A stretch of 64,000 nt of DNA from Selenomonadales bacterium 4137-cl (GCA_032334055.1 JAUOZS010000001.1:2578501-2642500), one strand, 5' to 3'. Positions 9,508-17,999 are shown, counted from the first letter of the stretch. Made by a program: numbers and translations. The notes: generated from the sequence alone by a model not told the origin.

Positions 9508-9537
9508 AAAACCGGGAGCTTTCGCTCCCGGTTTTTT
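9508..9537 (-). terminator. Terminator of the hydrogenase operon
   Basis: A 12-bp stem (9508-9519 with 9524-9535) and a 4-base loop lie immediately after the hydA stop. Each arm starts or ends in A or T runs, so the hairpin can work in both directions and may also stop leakage from the region upstream of padR. Confidence 0.8.
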
Positions 9538-9542
9538 CACGT

Positions 9543-11267
9543 TTAGCCTCTATGCTGCGCATGGTAGTGGGTGTGGAGAAGCTTGTGCGACTTCTCGCCC
9601 AGCGGCTTGCCGAGCCAGGTATCGTACAGCTCCTTCACCGCCGGATTCTCGTGCGACTTGCGAAGCGACATGCAGGAATCGCAGTCGTAGATGGCGTCGA
9701 CACGCGCCTGACGGATCTCCTGGCACACCGGCAGAGGCTGTCCGCCGCCGCCAATGCAGCCGCCGGGGCAGGCCATGACCTCGATGAAGTGGTAATCGGC
9801 CTCGCCGGCGCGGATTTTGTCAAGAAGGGTGCGGGCGTTGGCCAGTGTATGGGCCACGGCCACCTTCACCTGCAGGTCGCCCACCGGCACGACCGCCTCC
9901 TTGATGCCCGTCAGGCCGCGAACTTCCTTAAAGTCGAGGCAGCCGAGCTCCTTGCCGGTAACCACTTCCGCCACCGTCCTAAGCGCTGCCTCCATAACAC
10001 CGCCGGTGGCGCCGAAGATGACGGCCGCACCGGTCGAGATGCCAAGCGGAGCGTCGAATTCTTCTTCCGGCAGCTTGTCGAAGTCGAGGCCGGCCTCGCG
10101 GATCATGCGGCCAAGCTCGCGGGTCGTCAGAACATAGTCGACATCCTGGTAGCCGCTGGACCTCATCTCCGGCCTAACGGCCTCAGCCTTCTTGGCCGTG
10201 CAGGGCATGATCGAAACGCTGACGATATCCTTGGGATCGATCCCCTGCTTCTCCGGGTAGTACGTCTTGGCCAGCGCGCCGAACATCTGCTGCGGCGACT
10301 TGGCGGTGGAGAGATGGTCGAGGAGATCGGGGTACATAAGCTCGATGAAGTTGATCCAGCCGGGAGAGCACGAGGTGATCATCGGCAGCTTGCCGCCCGT
10401 GGTCAAGCGCTGGATGAACTCGTTGCCTTCCTCCAGAATGGTGAGGTCAGCGCTGAAGTCGGTGTCGAACACCCGGTCGAAACCGAGGCGGCGCAGAGCC
10501 GCGACCATCTTTCCGGTAACGACGCTGCCGGGACCCATGCCGAGGGCTTCGCCCAGGGCCACGCGCACCGCCGGGGCGGTCTGCACGACAACATGCTTCT
10601 TGGGATCGCTCAGCGCCTGCCAGACCGGAGCGGTATCGTCCTTTTCGACGATCGCCGCCGTCGGGCAGACGGTGGCGCACTGGCCGCAATACGTGCAGGG
10701 CGCCTCGTCGAGACCCGACATGAAGGCGGGGGCGACGGTGGTACCGAAGCCGCGGTTGACGAAGCTGTACACGTGCACGCCCTGCCGCTCGCTGCAAGCG
10801 CGGATGCACCGGCCGCACAGGATGCACTTGTTCTGGTCGCGGATGAGCGACGGGTTGTTGGCGTCGAGGGGCAGGTTCTTGCGCTCGCCCTCGAAGCGGA
10901 TCTCGCGGATGCCGAGGTCGGCGGCGATCGACTGCAGCTCGCAATTCAGATTGCGCTGGCAGGAGAAGCAGTCGGGCGGATGATTGGCGAGCAGCAGCTC
11001 CACAACCGTCTGGCGGGCTTCCCGGACCGCGGCGGAGTTGGTGCGGACGACCATGCCCTCGTTCACCGGGTAAACGCAGGAGGCGACCAGGCTGCGAGCC
11101 CCCTCAACCTCCACCAGACATACGCGGCAGGCCCCTTCCGGCCTGAGCTCGGGGTGGTAACACAGGCTCGGCACCTTGATGCCCACCGACTTAGCGGCTT
11201 CGAGGACGGTGGCCGTTTTCGGCACCTGAACCTTCTGACCGTCAATAGTTATATTGACCATATCCAT
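9543..11267 (-). CDS. hydA: Bifurcating [FeFe] hydrogenase catalytic subunit HydA
   Basis: 574-residue H2-producing/oxidising subunit. Domains in order: N-terminal [2Fe-2S] (C36, C47, C50, C64), His-ligated [4Fe-4S] (H96, C100, C103, C109), two [4Fe-4S] clusters (C148/151/154/158 and C191/194/197/201), then the H-cluster domain with L1 TSCSPGW (298-304), L2 MPCTAKKAE (354-362) and L3 ending in the ACPGGCIGGGG segment (C500, C504). It is the last gene of a hydCEDBA cluster, the order described for the ferredoxin/NAD-dependent bifurcating enzyme of Acetobacterium woodii. Ferredoxin- and NADH-coupled H2 turnover in the cytoplasm is inferred from that. Confidence 0.96.
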   Translation of the reverse strand: MDMVNITIDGQKVQVPKTATVLEAAKSVGIKVPSLCYHPELRPEGACRVCLVEVEGARSLVASCVYPVNEGMVVRTNSAAVREARQTVVELLLANHPPDCFSCQRNLNCELQSIAADLGIREIRFEGERKNLPLDANNPSLIRDQNKCILCGRCIRACSERQGVHVYSFVNRGFGTTVAPAFMSGLDEAPCTYCGQCATVCPTAAIVEKDDTAPVWQALSDPKKHVVVQTAPAVRVALGEALGMGPGSVVTGKMVAALRRLGFDRVFDTDFSADLTILEEGNEFIQRLTTGGKLPMITSCSPGWINFIELMYPDLLDHLSTAKSPQQMFGALAKTYYPEKQGIDPKDIVSVSIMPCTAKKAEAVRPEMRSSGYQDVDYVLTTRELGRMIREAGLDFDKLPEEEFDAPLGISTGAAVIFGATGGVMEAALRTVAEVVTGKELGCLDFKEVRGLTGIKEAVVPVGDLQVKVAVAHTLANARTLLDKIRAGEADYHFIEVMACPGGCIGGGGQPLPVCQEIRQARVDAIYDCDSCMSLRKSHENPAVKELYDTWLGKPLGEKSHKLLHTHYHAQHRG

Positions 11268-11288
11268 GGTATCACACTCCTTCTCCCT

Positions 11289-13079
11289 TTAGCCCTTGAT
11301 GATGGCCTTGAACGGGCACTTGGTCATGCAGGCGCCGCACTTGATGCAGACGGACTGATCGATGGCGTGGCGGGACTTGATCTCGCCGCTGATCGCCGCC
11401 ACCGGGCAGGTCTTGGTGCACAGGCCGCAGCCCTTGCAGGCGTCCGTGATCTGGTAGCCGGCCAGCTTGGCGCACGCCCCGGCCGGGCAGCGCTTCTCCT
11501 TGATATGGGCCTCGTATTCGTCGCGGAAATACCTGAGCGTGCTCAGCACGGGGTTGGGAGCCGTCTGGCCCAGGCCGCACAGCGCCGAAGTCTTGATATT
11601 CTTGGCCATGCTCTCGAGCAGGGCGATATCCGTTTCCTTGCCTTCGCCCTCGGTGATGCGGGTGAGAATCTCCAGCATCCGCTTGGTGCCCTCGCGGCAG
11701 GGGGTGCATTTGCCGCACGACTCGGCCTGGGTGAAGGTGAGGAAGAACTTGGCCAGATCGACCATACAGGTCGTCTCGTCCATGACCACCAGACCGCCGG
11801 AGCCCATCATCGCGCCGGCCTGGATGAGGGAATCGTAGTCGATCGGCAGGTCGAGAAGCTCGGTCGGCAGACAGCCGCCCGAAGGGCCGCCGATCTGGAC
11901 AGCCTTGAACTTCTTGCCGCCGGGGATGCCGCCGCCGATATCGAAGATGATCTCGCGCATCGTGATGCCCATCGGCACCTCGGCGAGACCGGTGTGGTTG
12001 ATGCGGCCGGTGAGGGCGAAAACCTTCGTGCCCTTGCTCTTCTCGGTGCCGATGCCGGCGTACCAGTCGGCGCCCTTGGTGATGATCTGCGGCACGTTGG
12101 CGAACGTTTCGACGTTGTTGATGTTGGTCGGCTTGCCCCACAGGCCGGAGATGGCCGGGAAAGGCGGACGGGGCCGCGGCATGCCGCGCTTGCCTTCGAT
12201 CGAAGCCAGCAGAGCGGTTTCCTCGCCGCACACGAAAGCGCCGGCGCCTTCCTTGATCTTCAGGCGGAAGTTGAAGCCCGAGCCGAAAATATTTTCGCCA
12301 AGCAAGCCGAGGTCTTCGGCCTGCTTAATGGCGATTCTCAGGCGCTTTATCGCCAGGGGGTATTCGGCCCGCACATAGATATAGCCTTCGTCGGCGCCGA
12401 TGGCGTAGCCGCAGACAGCCATGCCCTCGATCACGCGGTGGGGGTCGCCCTCCAGGACGCTGCGGTCCATGAACGCGCCCGGGTCGCCCTCGTCGGCGTT
12501 GCACACCACATATTTCTTATCGCCGGCAGCCTTGCGGGTGAAGTCCCACTTCATGCCCGTCGGGAAACCGCCGCCGCCGCGGCCGCGCAGACCCGACTTC
12601 TTCATCTCGTCCACGACCTGCTCGGGGGTCATCGTGGTCAGCGCTTTGCCCAGGGCCTCGTAGCCGCCGACGGCGATATACTCTTCGATGATCTCGGGGT
12701 TGATGTGGCCGCAGTTGGCCAGCACCATGCGCATCTGCTTCTTGTAAAAGCTCAGCTCGTTGTAGTTGGGGATGCTCTCGTGGGTGACCGGCTCCTTGTA
12801 CAGCAGCCGCTGCACTATCCGGCCCTTGTAGAGGTGGCTTTCCACCAGCTCGGGGACGTCCTCGGGCTGGACGCGGACATAGAAAGTGCCTTCAGGATAA
12901 ACGATCACCAGCGGCCCCATCTCGCAGAAACCGTGGCAGCCGGTCTCCACGACCATGATCTCCTTATCGAGGCCCTTCTTCGCCAATTCCTCGCGCAGCG
13001 CCGCTTCGACCTTCGCCGCGCCCGAAGCGGTGCAGCCGGTGCCGGCGCAAATGAGTACGTGAGCTCTCACGTGTTGCAT
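11289..13079 (-). CDS. hydB: Bifurcating hydrogenase NADH/FMN subunit HydB
   Basis: 596-residue NuoF-like flavoprotein that carries NAD(H) and FMN. The N-terminus is a thioredoxin-like [2Fe-2S] domain (C11, C16, C48, C52). The NuoF core has the glycine-rich LRGRGGGGFPTG flavin loop near residue 170, then the CGKCTPCREGT cluster motif. The C-terminus adds two ferredoxin-type [4Fe-4S] motifs (CKGCGLCTKTCPV and CIKCGACMTKCPF), as expected for HydB. ATG with a GGGAGGG site. It is adjacent to hydA and hydD. Confidence 0.96.
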   Translation of the reverse strand: MQHVRAHVLICAGTGCTASGAAKVEAALREELAKKGLDKEIMVVETGCHGFCEMGPLVIVYPEGTFYVRVQPEDVPELVESHLYKGRIVQRLLYKEPVTHESIPNYNELSFYKKQMRMVLANCGHINPEIIEEYIAVGGYEALGKALTTMTPEQVVDEMKKSGLRGRGGGGFPTGMKWDFTRKAAGDKKYVVCNADEGDPGAFMDRSVLEGDPHRVIEGMAVCGYAIGADEGYIYVRAEYPLAIKRLRIAIKQAEDLGLLGENIFGSGFNFRLKIKEGAGAFVCGEETALLASIEGKRGMPRPRPPFPAISGLWGKPTNINNVETFANVPQIITKGADWYAGIGTEKSKGTKVFALTGRINHTGLAEVPMGITMREIIFDIGGGIPGGKKFKAVQIGGPSGGCLPTELLDLPIDYDSLIQAGAMMGSGGLVVMDETTCMVDLAKFFLTFTQAESCGKCTPCREGTKRMLEILTRITEGEGKETDIALLESMAKNIKTSALCGLGQTAPNPVLSTLRYFRDEYEAHIKEKRCPAGACAKLAGYQITDACKGCGLCTKTCPVAAISGEIKSRHAIDQSVCIKCGACMTKCPFKAIIKG

Positions 13080-13102
13080 ATTCTTCCCTCCCGTTTACCG
13101 TG

Positions 13103-13468
13103 CTATTGAGAAATCTTGCCTACGACCAGCTCTTCCACGATCCGGCCGTTGACCACATGTTCGCCGATTATCTTGGACACCGCGGCCGGCGTAACCTTGC
13201 CATAGGTTATGCGCGGTTCGTCGGGACGGACGACGTCGACCAGGACTTCCTTCTCGCACATGCCGATACAGCCGGTCTGGCGGACGGTCACGTCCTGCAG
13301 CTTACGCTTGGCAATCTCGTCAAGGATCGCGGACATCACTTCCCGCGCCCCGGCGGCGATACCGCACGTACCCATGCCCACTATGATCTGTATGCCGCCT
13401 GCGTGACGCAGCTTGGTCTGCGACTGGAACTGCTCGCGCATGCGCTTCAGGTCCTCAACTGTTTTCAT
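13103..13468 (-). CDS. hydD: Thioredoxin-like [2Fe-2S] subunit HydD
   Basis: 121-residue thioredoxin-fold ferredoxin, matching the small extra subunit of HydABCD-type hydrogenases. Cluster cysteines are visible in the GMGTCGIAAGA segment and in TGCIGMCEKE. I chose the ATG at 13468 because GGAGG lies 8 bases upstream; an in-frame GTG three codons earlier falls inside that site. Its 5-prime end overlaps the hydE stop by 14 bases, suggesting coupled translation. It probably relays electrons at the HydB side. Confidence 0.88.
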   Translation of the reverse strand: MKTVEDLKRMREQFQSQTKLRHAGGIQIIVGMGTCGIAAGAREVMSAILDEIAKRKLQDVTVRQTGCIGMCEKEVLVDVVRPDEPRITYGKVTPAAVSKIIGEHVVNGRIVEELVVGKISQ

Positions 13469-14018
13469 GCTGTACACCTCCGTACAAATTGGCCTCGTTG
13501 GCCGCTATATACTCATCGAGCCATACAATGACATCCGGGTGCGTCAGGGGCATATCGCCCAATATCTCCGTCAACTCGCGGGTAGTCAGGGTAAACACGG
13601 CGTCATCCACCGAGTGGCGGTAGATCAGATCGGTATCCGGATTGGCGATCACCAGCGTTTTCACCGTCGCGGCAATATTGCCGAGCGGCGGTCGGTCCAA
13701 GTGGCTGTGGCGATAAACCGCCTCCACCGTAGTCCCCCGGCCAACCGTCGAATCGATCTTCAGATACCCGCCGCACTGCTTGGTGGACATATCGATCAGC
13801 GGCAGACCCAGCCCCACCCGGCGAGTCGTGCGGGTAGTGACGAAGGGATCGATAACGCGCCGCCTGGTTTCGGCGTCCATGCCCCGCCCGTCGTCGCTTA
13901 CGCGGATGGTCAGAGTATCCGCGCCGCTGTCCTCGATAATCTCCAGCAAAACCCGGCTTGCCCCCGCTTCGAGGGAGTTCTGGACAAGGTCCAGAATATG
14001 GAGCGCCAGTTCGCGCAT
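13455..14018 (-). CDS. hydE: HATPase-domain protein, HydE-like (GHKL ATPase)
   Basis: 187-residue protein with a GHKL/histidine-kinase-type ATP-binding domain. N box residues are in LVQNSLEAGA (about 11-20), the G1 box is DDGRGM (about 42-47), and a glycine-rich VGLGLPL lid follows (about 67-74). There is no phospho-acceptor His domain. The position between hydC and hydD matches the putative kinase gene hydE of the A. woodii hyd cluster. The C-terminal third (VKTLVIANPDTDLIYRH) is unlike typical anti-sigma kinases. Role is probably regulatory, not catalytic, and unproven. No strong ribosome site is visible before the ATG. Confidence 0.75.
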   Translation of the reverse strand: MRELALHILDLVQNSLEAGASRVLLEIIEDSGADTLTIRVSDDGRGMDAETRRRVIDPFVTTRTTRRVGLGLPLIDMSTKQCGGYLKIDSTVGRGTTVEAVYRHSHLDRPPLGNIAATVKTLVIANPDTDLIYRHSVDDAVFTLTTRELTEILGDMPLTHPDVIVWLDEYIAANEANLYGGVQHENS

Positions 14019-14025
14019 GTGGAGC

Positions 14026-14529
14026 TTAAGAGTAGCGGGCGAGAATTTCCGGCACGATCTCCGGCGTCAGCCGCCCGTGGGTATCGTCGTTGACCATCAT
14101 GACCGGCGCCAGACCGCAAGCGCCGATACAGGCCACCGTCTCCAGGGTGAACTTCAGATCAGGGGTAGTCTTACCGGCGGTAACCTTCAGGGTGTCCTCC
14201 AGCGCCTTAAGGATGGCCTTGGCGCCACGAACGTGGCAGGCCGTACCCTGGCAGACGCGGACGATATTCCTGCCGCGCGGGTTGAGGTGGAACTGCGAGT
14301 AAAAAGTGGCCACACCGTAAATCTGGCTGGTGGGGATGCTCATCTTCTCCCCTATCTTCACGATGACGTCCTTCGACAGATAGCCGTAAGCCTCCTGGGC
14401 CTCCTGCAGGACAGGGATAAGCGCCCCTTTTACGCCCTGGTACTTGGCCAGGATGTCGTCAAGCTTCGCCAGGTCGCTGGCGCCGCCCTTGCCGCCGCAG
14501 CAGCACTTCTGTTCATGATTGCTGTTCAT
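14026..14529 (-). CDS. hydC: Bifurcating hydrogenase [2Fe-2S] subunit HydC (NuoE-like)
   Basis: 167-residue NuoE-family subunit with a helical N-terminal domain and a C-terminal thioredoxin-like [2Fe-2S] domain (C93, C98, C134, C138 in VCQGTACH and CIGACGL). The start is the ATG at 14529 with AGGAGGAG upstream; the 13 preceding codons lack a ribosome site. An unusual CCC followed by GG near the N-terminus (residues 9-13) is not part of the fold. It is the first structural gene of the hydCEDBA block. Confidence 0.94.
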   Translation of the reverse strand: MNSNHEQKCCCGGKGGASDLAKLDDILAKYQGVKGALIPVLQEAQEAYGYLSKDVIVKIGEKMSIPTSQIYGVATFYSQFHLNPRGRNIVRVCQGTACHVRGAKAILKALEDTLKVTAGKTTPDLKFTLETVACIGACGLAPVMMVNDDTHGRLTPEIVPEILARYS

Positions 14530-14586
14530 GTTTCTCCTCCTTTTATGAAAGCTTTGACATAGCGACACGAATCTTTTTACCGGCTA

Positions 14587-15327
14587 TCAAAGCACCACCC
14601 CTCGGGAATTCTCGTTATATAATGCCTGGCGGATTTCCGCCAGAGTAGGCTCTTCAAGGTTAAAGGCCACCTTCGGGCCGGCCAGGAAATCTTCGATCAT
14701 ATGGGCATCCGACGCCGTGACCACCGGCAACCCGCCGATAGCAGGGAACCTCCGGGCGGCATCCGCGCGGGCGACCCGCCGCGACACCTCCACCGCCGTC
14801 AGCGCGAGCCCCGGAGGAATGAAACCCAACTGGGACAACACGCTGTAAGCCGGCCGATCCACATGGCTGGCGATCACCAGCCCGCCCAGGGCGTTGACCT
14901 TATCGCAGGTCTCCTTCAGGCTCAGGGTAAGAGACGCCAGCAGCATCTCCTCCTTGACGGCCACCAGGTTATCCTCCGCGTCGACGACGAACTGGGCGCC
15001 GAACTTGTCGGGATCGTTCATCCGCCCCGAACGGTGCGCGGCGACGATCTCCTCCCAGGCGAAAAGCTGCCGCAGCTTCTCGAACAGCACGACCAGGTGG
15101 ACTTCCTCCTTCGTCTCCACCTCCATACCCGGCAGCACGGTAACGTCGGTGCCCTTGGCGGCTGCGAGCGCGGCGGGCACATTGTCGCCAGCGTTGTGGT
15201 CGGTGATCGCCACGATGTCGATGCCGTGCCGGGCCGCGTGCCACACGATGTTGCGCGGCGTCATTTCCACCGCGGCGCAGGGCGACAGCACCGTGTGCAC
15301 GTGCAGATCGGCCACAAAACGGCGCAT
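14587..15327 (-). CDS. PHP-domain phosphoesterase
   Basis: 246-residue PHP (polymerase/histidinol-phosphatase) metal-dependent hydrolase. Metal-binding motifs are HVH near residue 10 (DLHVHT), DHN near 43, SHVDRP near 155 and SDAH near 207. The ATG at 15327 overlaps the TGA of the preceding DRTGG gene, so the two are translationally coupled. PHP proteins recur next to sensory [FeFe] hydrogenases, where they are proposed to act in signalling. The substrate here is unknown; a nucleotide or phosphoprotein is possible. Confidence 0.85.
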   Translation of the reverse strand: MRRFVADLHVHTVLSPCAAVEMTPRNIVWHAARHGIDIVAITDHNAGDNVPAALAAAKGTDVTVLPGMEVETKEEVHLVVLFEKLRQLFAWEEIVAAHRSGRMNDPDKFGAQFVVDAEDNLVAVKEEMLLASLTLSLKETCDKVNALGGLVIASHVDRPAYSVLSQLGFIPPGLALTAVEVSRRVARADAARRFPAIGGLPVVTASDAHMIEDFLAGPKVAFNLEEPTLAEIRQALYNENSRGVVL

Positions 15328-15668
15328 CACTGGCCCTTTACGCCACTACGGTATAGTTGTCCGACCAGCTCGAAGCTTGTCAGCGGGGAAGTCAGCAACA
15401 CTACCCCTTCCGCCTCGGCCTTGGCGACCGTCTCCGGCTCCGGAGCGGCCCCGCCAGCGACGACCACCGCCGCCAGACCGGCCAGGGAAGCAACCGCCAC
15501 GATGTTCTGGTGCCCCTGCATGGTGACCCACACGTTGCCGGGGGCGGCAAAGCCCATCACATTGCTGAGCAGATCGGATACATACCCGCCCGTCACCGGG
15601 GCCGTCAGCCGGTCGTGGCCGGCGACGACGGTAAGCGGCAGGGAACTGACGAGATCGTTGACTGTCAC
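15327..15668 (-). CDS. DRTGG-domain protein (copy 2)
   Basis: 113-residue protein with the DRTGG fold seen in phosphotransacetylase N-termini and CBS-associated proteins. It has a TAPVTGGYVSDLLSN segment near residue 22, a glycine-rich middle (AAVVVAGGA), and an alternating TSPLTSFELVG C-terminus. GTG start with AGGAGG 9 bases upstream. It is a paralogue of the DRTGG gene that opens the operon at 17813. These small domains are thought to bind nucleotides or regulate partners. It is encoded between the sensory hydrogenase and the PHP protein. Exact role unknown. Confidence 0.8.
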   Translation of the reverse strand: MTVNDLVSSLPLTVVAGHDRLTAPVTGGYVSDLLSNVMGFAAPGNVWVTMQGHQNIVAVASLAGLAAVVVAGGAAPEPETVAKAEAEGVVLLTSPLTSFELVGQLYRSGVKGQ

Positions 15669-15681
15669 TGGGCAATACCTC

Positions 15682-17007
15682 CTAACTCTCTTCCCGTTCC
15701 TCCAAGGACGGCGGCAGTTTGGCCGCCAGCCCCACCATCTCCTGGGCCAGATCGCGGACCCGCTCGCGCAGCTTGAAAATGCAATCGGTCTCGACAGCCT
15801 CTCCCTGCACGATATCCTCAGCCAGCGCCTTGCAGTTCGGCGAACCGCACGAGCCGCAGTCCAGCCCCGGAAGCTTTTTGAGCGTCTTTTCCATCTGCTC
15901 GACCTTGTACATCGCCCGGAAAATATCCTCGTCCAGACGCATGATCGGCCGCGGCTCGATCGTGCGGTCATACTCGGTAAGCGACGAATCGGAATGATAC
16001 TTGGCCGGCGCCGCGCCGTGCGCCTCGTCCTCGGCGCGCATCCTGGCCAGCCGCTGCTGCATGCGGTGCTCGGCCACGAAGCGGTTTTCCACCATCAGCG
16101 GGCCGCCGATGCAGCCGCCCGAGCAGGCCAGCGCCTCGATGAAATCCACCTTTATCTTGCCGAGAGCCACCTGCTCCAGCACCTCGCTGACATTGTGGAT
16201 CTCGTCGACCACCAGGCTGTTCGCCGCCGTCGCGGCCGCCGTCTCGCCGCCGCTCAAAGCCCAACCCACGCCGCGGGCCGTGGCCCGCTGGCAGTTGGCG
16301 TCGCGGGGCACGGCCGCCACCGCCTTCAAAAGATCGCCGTAAATCTGCGAAATGCCGATGGCGCCGGTAACGCTCGACTTCTCCGCCCCCAGCGGCTGCT
16401 TCACCGCCGTCATCTTCGCCGGGCAGGGAGTGATGAACCACACCCCGATAGCCTCCGGCGCGATGCCCAGCTCCCGGCAGCGGATGCCGCGGACCAGCCG
16501 GGCCGCCACCTCCACCGGCGCTTCCAGGGGGATGAGATTGTCGATCAGCTCGGGAAACTTTACCTGGACCAGCCGCACCACCGCCGGGCAGGCGGAGGAA
16601 ATCGCCGGTTTTTTCGCCTCGGGACGCTTCAGATACTCCACGGTCGCGTCGGAAACGATCTCGGCGCCCAGGGCCACCTCGAACACCTCGTCGAAGCCGA
16701 GCTGCATCAGGCCGCACAGCACCACGTTCGCCGGCACGTCGGCGGAAAACTGGGAATAAAGCGAGGGCGCCGGCAGCGCCACATTATATTCGTAATTCTT
16801 GAGATCGCCGAGACTGTCGGTCACGGCCGTCTTGGCCCGGTTGACGCAGCGGCGGATGCACTCGCCGCAGTCTATGCAGCGCGCCTCGGTTATCCTCGCC
16901 TTGCCGCCGCGGATGCGGATAGCCTCGGTGGGGCAGCGCTTGATACAGTTGACGCAACCTTTACATCGCTCAGGCGTAAGCCTGACCGAGTGAAAATACT
17001 CCGACAT
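15682..17007 (-). CDS. Sensory-type [FeFe] hydrogenase (HydS-like)
   Basis: 441-residue H-cluster protein. It has two N-terminal [4Fe-4S] motifs (C15/18/21/25 and C44/47/50/54), an H-cluster domain with L1 SSACP (137-141), L2 TPCPAK (193-198) and L3 EALACSGGCIGG (291-302), and a C-terminal extra cluster motif (C384, C387, C392, C409). In L1 the position of the proton-transfer cysteine is Ala139. Loss of that cysteine is known from putative H2-sensing enzymes, and it lowers turnover. There is no PAS domain, so a group-D-like class is likelier than the PAS-containing class. With DRTGG, PHP and ATPase neighbours it probably senses H2 for control of hydCEDBA (inference). Confidence 0.85.
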   Translation of the reverse strand: MSEYFHSVRLTPERCKGCVNCIKRCPTEAIRIRGGKARITEARCIDCGECIRRCVNRAKTAVTDSLGDLKNYEYNVALPAPSLYSQFSADVPANVVLCGLMQLGFDEVFEVALGAEIVSDATVEYLKRPEAKKPAISSACPAVVRLVQVKFPELIDNLIPLEAPVEVAARLVRGIRCRELGIAPEAIGVWFITPCPAKMTAVKQPLGAEKSSVTGAIGISQIYGDLLKAVAAVPRDANCQRATARGVGWALSGGETAAATAANSLVVDEIHNVSEVLEQVALGKIKVDFIEALACSGGCIGGPLMVENRFVAEHRMQQRLARMRAEDEAHGAAPAKYHSDSSLTEYDRTIEPRPIMRLDEDIFRAMYKVEQMEKTLKKLPGLDCGSCGSPNCKALAEDIVQGEAVETDCIFKLRERVRDLAQEMVGLAAKLPPSLEEREES

Positions 17008-17023
17008 CTGTTACACCACCCAA

Positions 17024-17455
17024 TCAACTATGGCGGATCAGAATTTTGATCTTCGTTCCTTCTCCCGCCACCGAATTGATGGAAAACTCGTCCGAACAAC
17101 GCGCCATGTTGGGCAGACCCATACCGGCGCCGAACCCCATCTCGCGGATATGGTCCGGGGCGGTGGAATACCCCTCCTGCATCGCCAGATCGATATCGGC
17201 GATGCCCGGCCCCTCGTCCTCGACCACCAGCTCGGTGCGGTCCGGGTAAATCGACGCTTTGAGGACGCCGCTGTAAGCATGGATGATAACGTTCATCTCG
17301 GCTTCGTAGGAGCTAATGGCGATGCGCCTGATAACATCCGAGCGCACGCCGATCTGCTGCAAAATCCGTTTGATTTTGCTCGAAGCCTCGCCGGCGGTGT
17401 CAAAATCGCCGCCTTTGAGAGCGTAATCGAGCACGATTCCTTGTTCAGGATTCAC
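17024..17455 (-). CDS. Anti-sigma-factor-type ATPase/kinase (RsbT/SpoIIAB-like)
   Basis: 143-residue GHKL ATPase of the anti-sigma/serine-kinase group. The N box is SSYEAEMNVIIHAY (about 48-61), the G1 box DEGPGIAD (about 79-86), and MGFGAGMGLPNM (about 105-116) forms the G2 lid. GTG start, overlapping the upstream DRTGG gene by 11 bases. Proteins of this type phosphorylate STAS partners or bind sigma factors. No STAS or sigma gene is in the operon, so the partner is unknown; DRTGG or PHP proteins are candidates. Confidence 0.85.
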   Translation of the reverse strand: MNPEQGIVLDYALKGGDFDTAGEASSKIKRILQQIGVRSDVIRRIAISSYEAEMNVIIHAYSGVLKASIYPDRTELVVEDEGPGIADIDLAMQEGYSTAPDHIREMGFGAGMGLPNMARCSDEFSINSVAGEGTKIKILIRHS

Positions 17456-17813
17456 AGGCGGTCACCAGCTCTGAGCACCCTTTGATGCCATTTTTATACA
17501 GGATGCCGCACGACTCAAACATCGGAAGGCTGGTAACCATCACCGGGATACCCTTGCTCTCGGCCATCTGAATCACCTCGGGACCTGGCCGCTTCCCGCG
17601 CACCAGCACGATCCCCACCAGATCGCCCATCTCGGCGGTGCGGATAATCTGTACATTGGTAAGTCCCGTAAGCAGCAGCGTCTTTTCCTTGCTATGGACA
17701 AGCACGTCGCTCATCAGATCGGCGCCGCACGCCGACCTCACCTCGCCGTCGAGGCCCTCCAGGCAGCAAATTACCTCTGCTCGCAGCAGTTTCTGGACAT
17801 CGGCCAGTTTCAC
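17445..17813 (-). CDS. DRTGG-domain protein (copy 1)
   Basis: 122-residue DRTGG-type protein opening the hydrogenase operon. It shows a GADLMSDVLVHSKEKTLLLTG core (about residues 29-49), an IVLVRGKRPGPEVIQ segment, and a TSLPMFESCG C-terminus, similar in layout to the copy at 15327-15668. I chose the GTG at 17813, which has GAAGGGGG 6-7 bases upstream; an ATG 11 codons earlier (17846) has no clear site. The short 17847-17999 gap upstream must hold the operon promoter, but no convincing -35/-10 pair was found. Confidence 0.72.
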   Translation of the reverse strand: MKLADVQKLLRAEVICCLEGLDGEVRSACGADLMSDVLVHSKEKTLLLTGLTNVQIIRTAEMGDLVGIVLVRGKRPGPEVIQMAESKGIPVMVTSLPMFESCGILYKNGIKGCSELVTACES

Positions 17814-17873
17814 GACAAACCCCCTTCTCGGGCTGAATTGTTCCAAATTTCACATTCTTCGCGACAAAAAATT

Positions 17874-17890
17874 AAGGCCGTGCAGGCCTT
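17874..17890 (-). other. Small inverted repeat in the hydrogenase-operon leader
   Basis: AAGGCC and GGCCTT separated by 5 bases, followed on the minus strand by AATTTTTT. This looks like a weak intrinsic terminator about 60 bases before the first gene of the operon and could be an attenuator. The stem is only 6 bp. Confidence 0.35.
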
Positions 17891-17950
17891 CATAACCAAA
17901 ACCAATATCCATATTTGAAAACAATATGCTCCGTACTATATATTCAGCGC

Positions 17951-17989
17951 ATCCGCCGCCGACTCCTGCCTGGGCGGATATTTTTTTTT
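17951..17989 (+). terminator. Terminator-like hairpin reading on the plus strand
   Basis: ATCCGCC (17951-17957) pairs with GGCGGAT (17973-17979) and is followed by A and nine T on the plus strand. It lies between two minus-strand genes. On the minus strand the T run precedes the stem, so it cannot be a normal terminator for the ligase gene. Confidence 0.5.
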
Positions 17990-17999
17990 CGATTGCCCG

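Noticed and set aside
9552..13109. A very long plus-strand open frame over the hydrogenase genes
   Set aside because: It is antisense to hydA/hydB with all their cluster motifs; long antisense frames arise from high GC codon use. The same holds for 14701-17049, 20635-23322 and 31330-34725.
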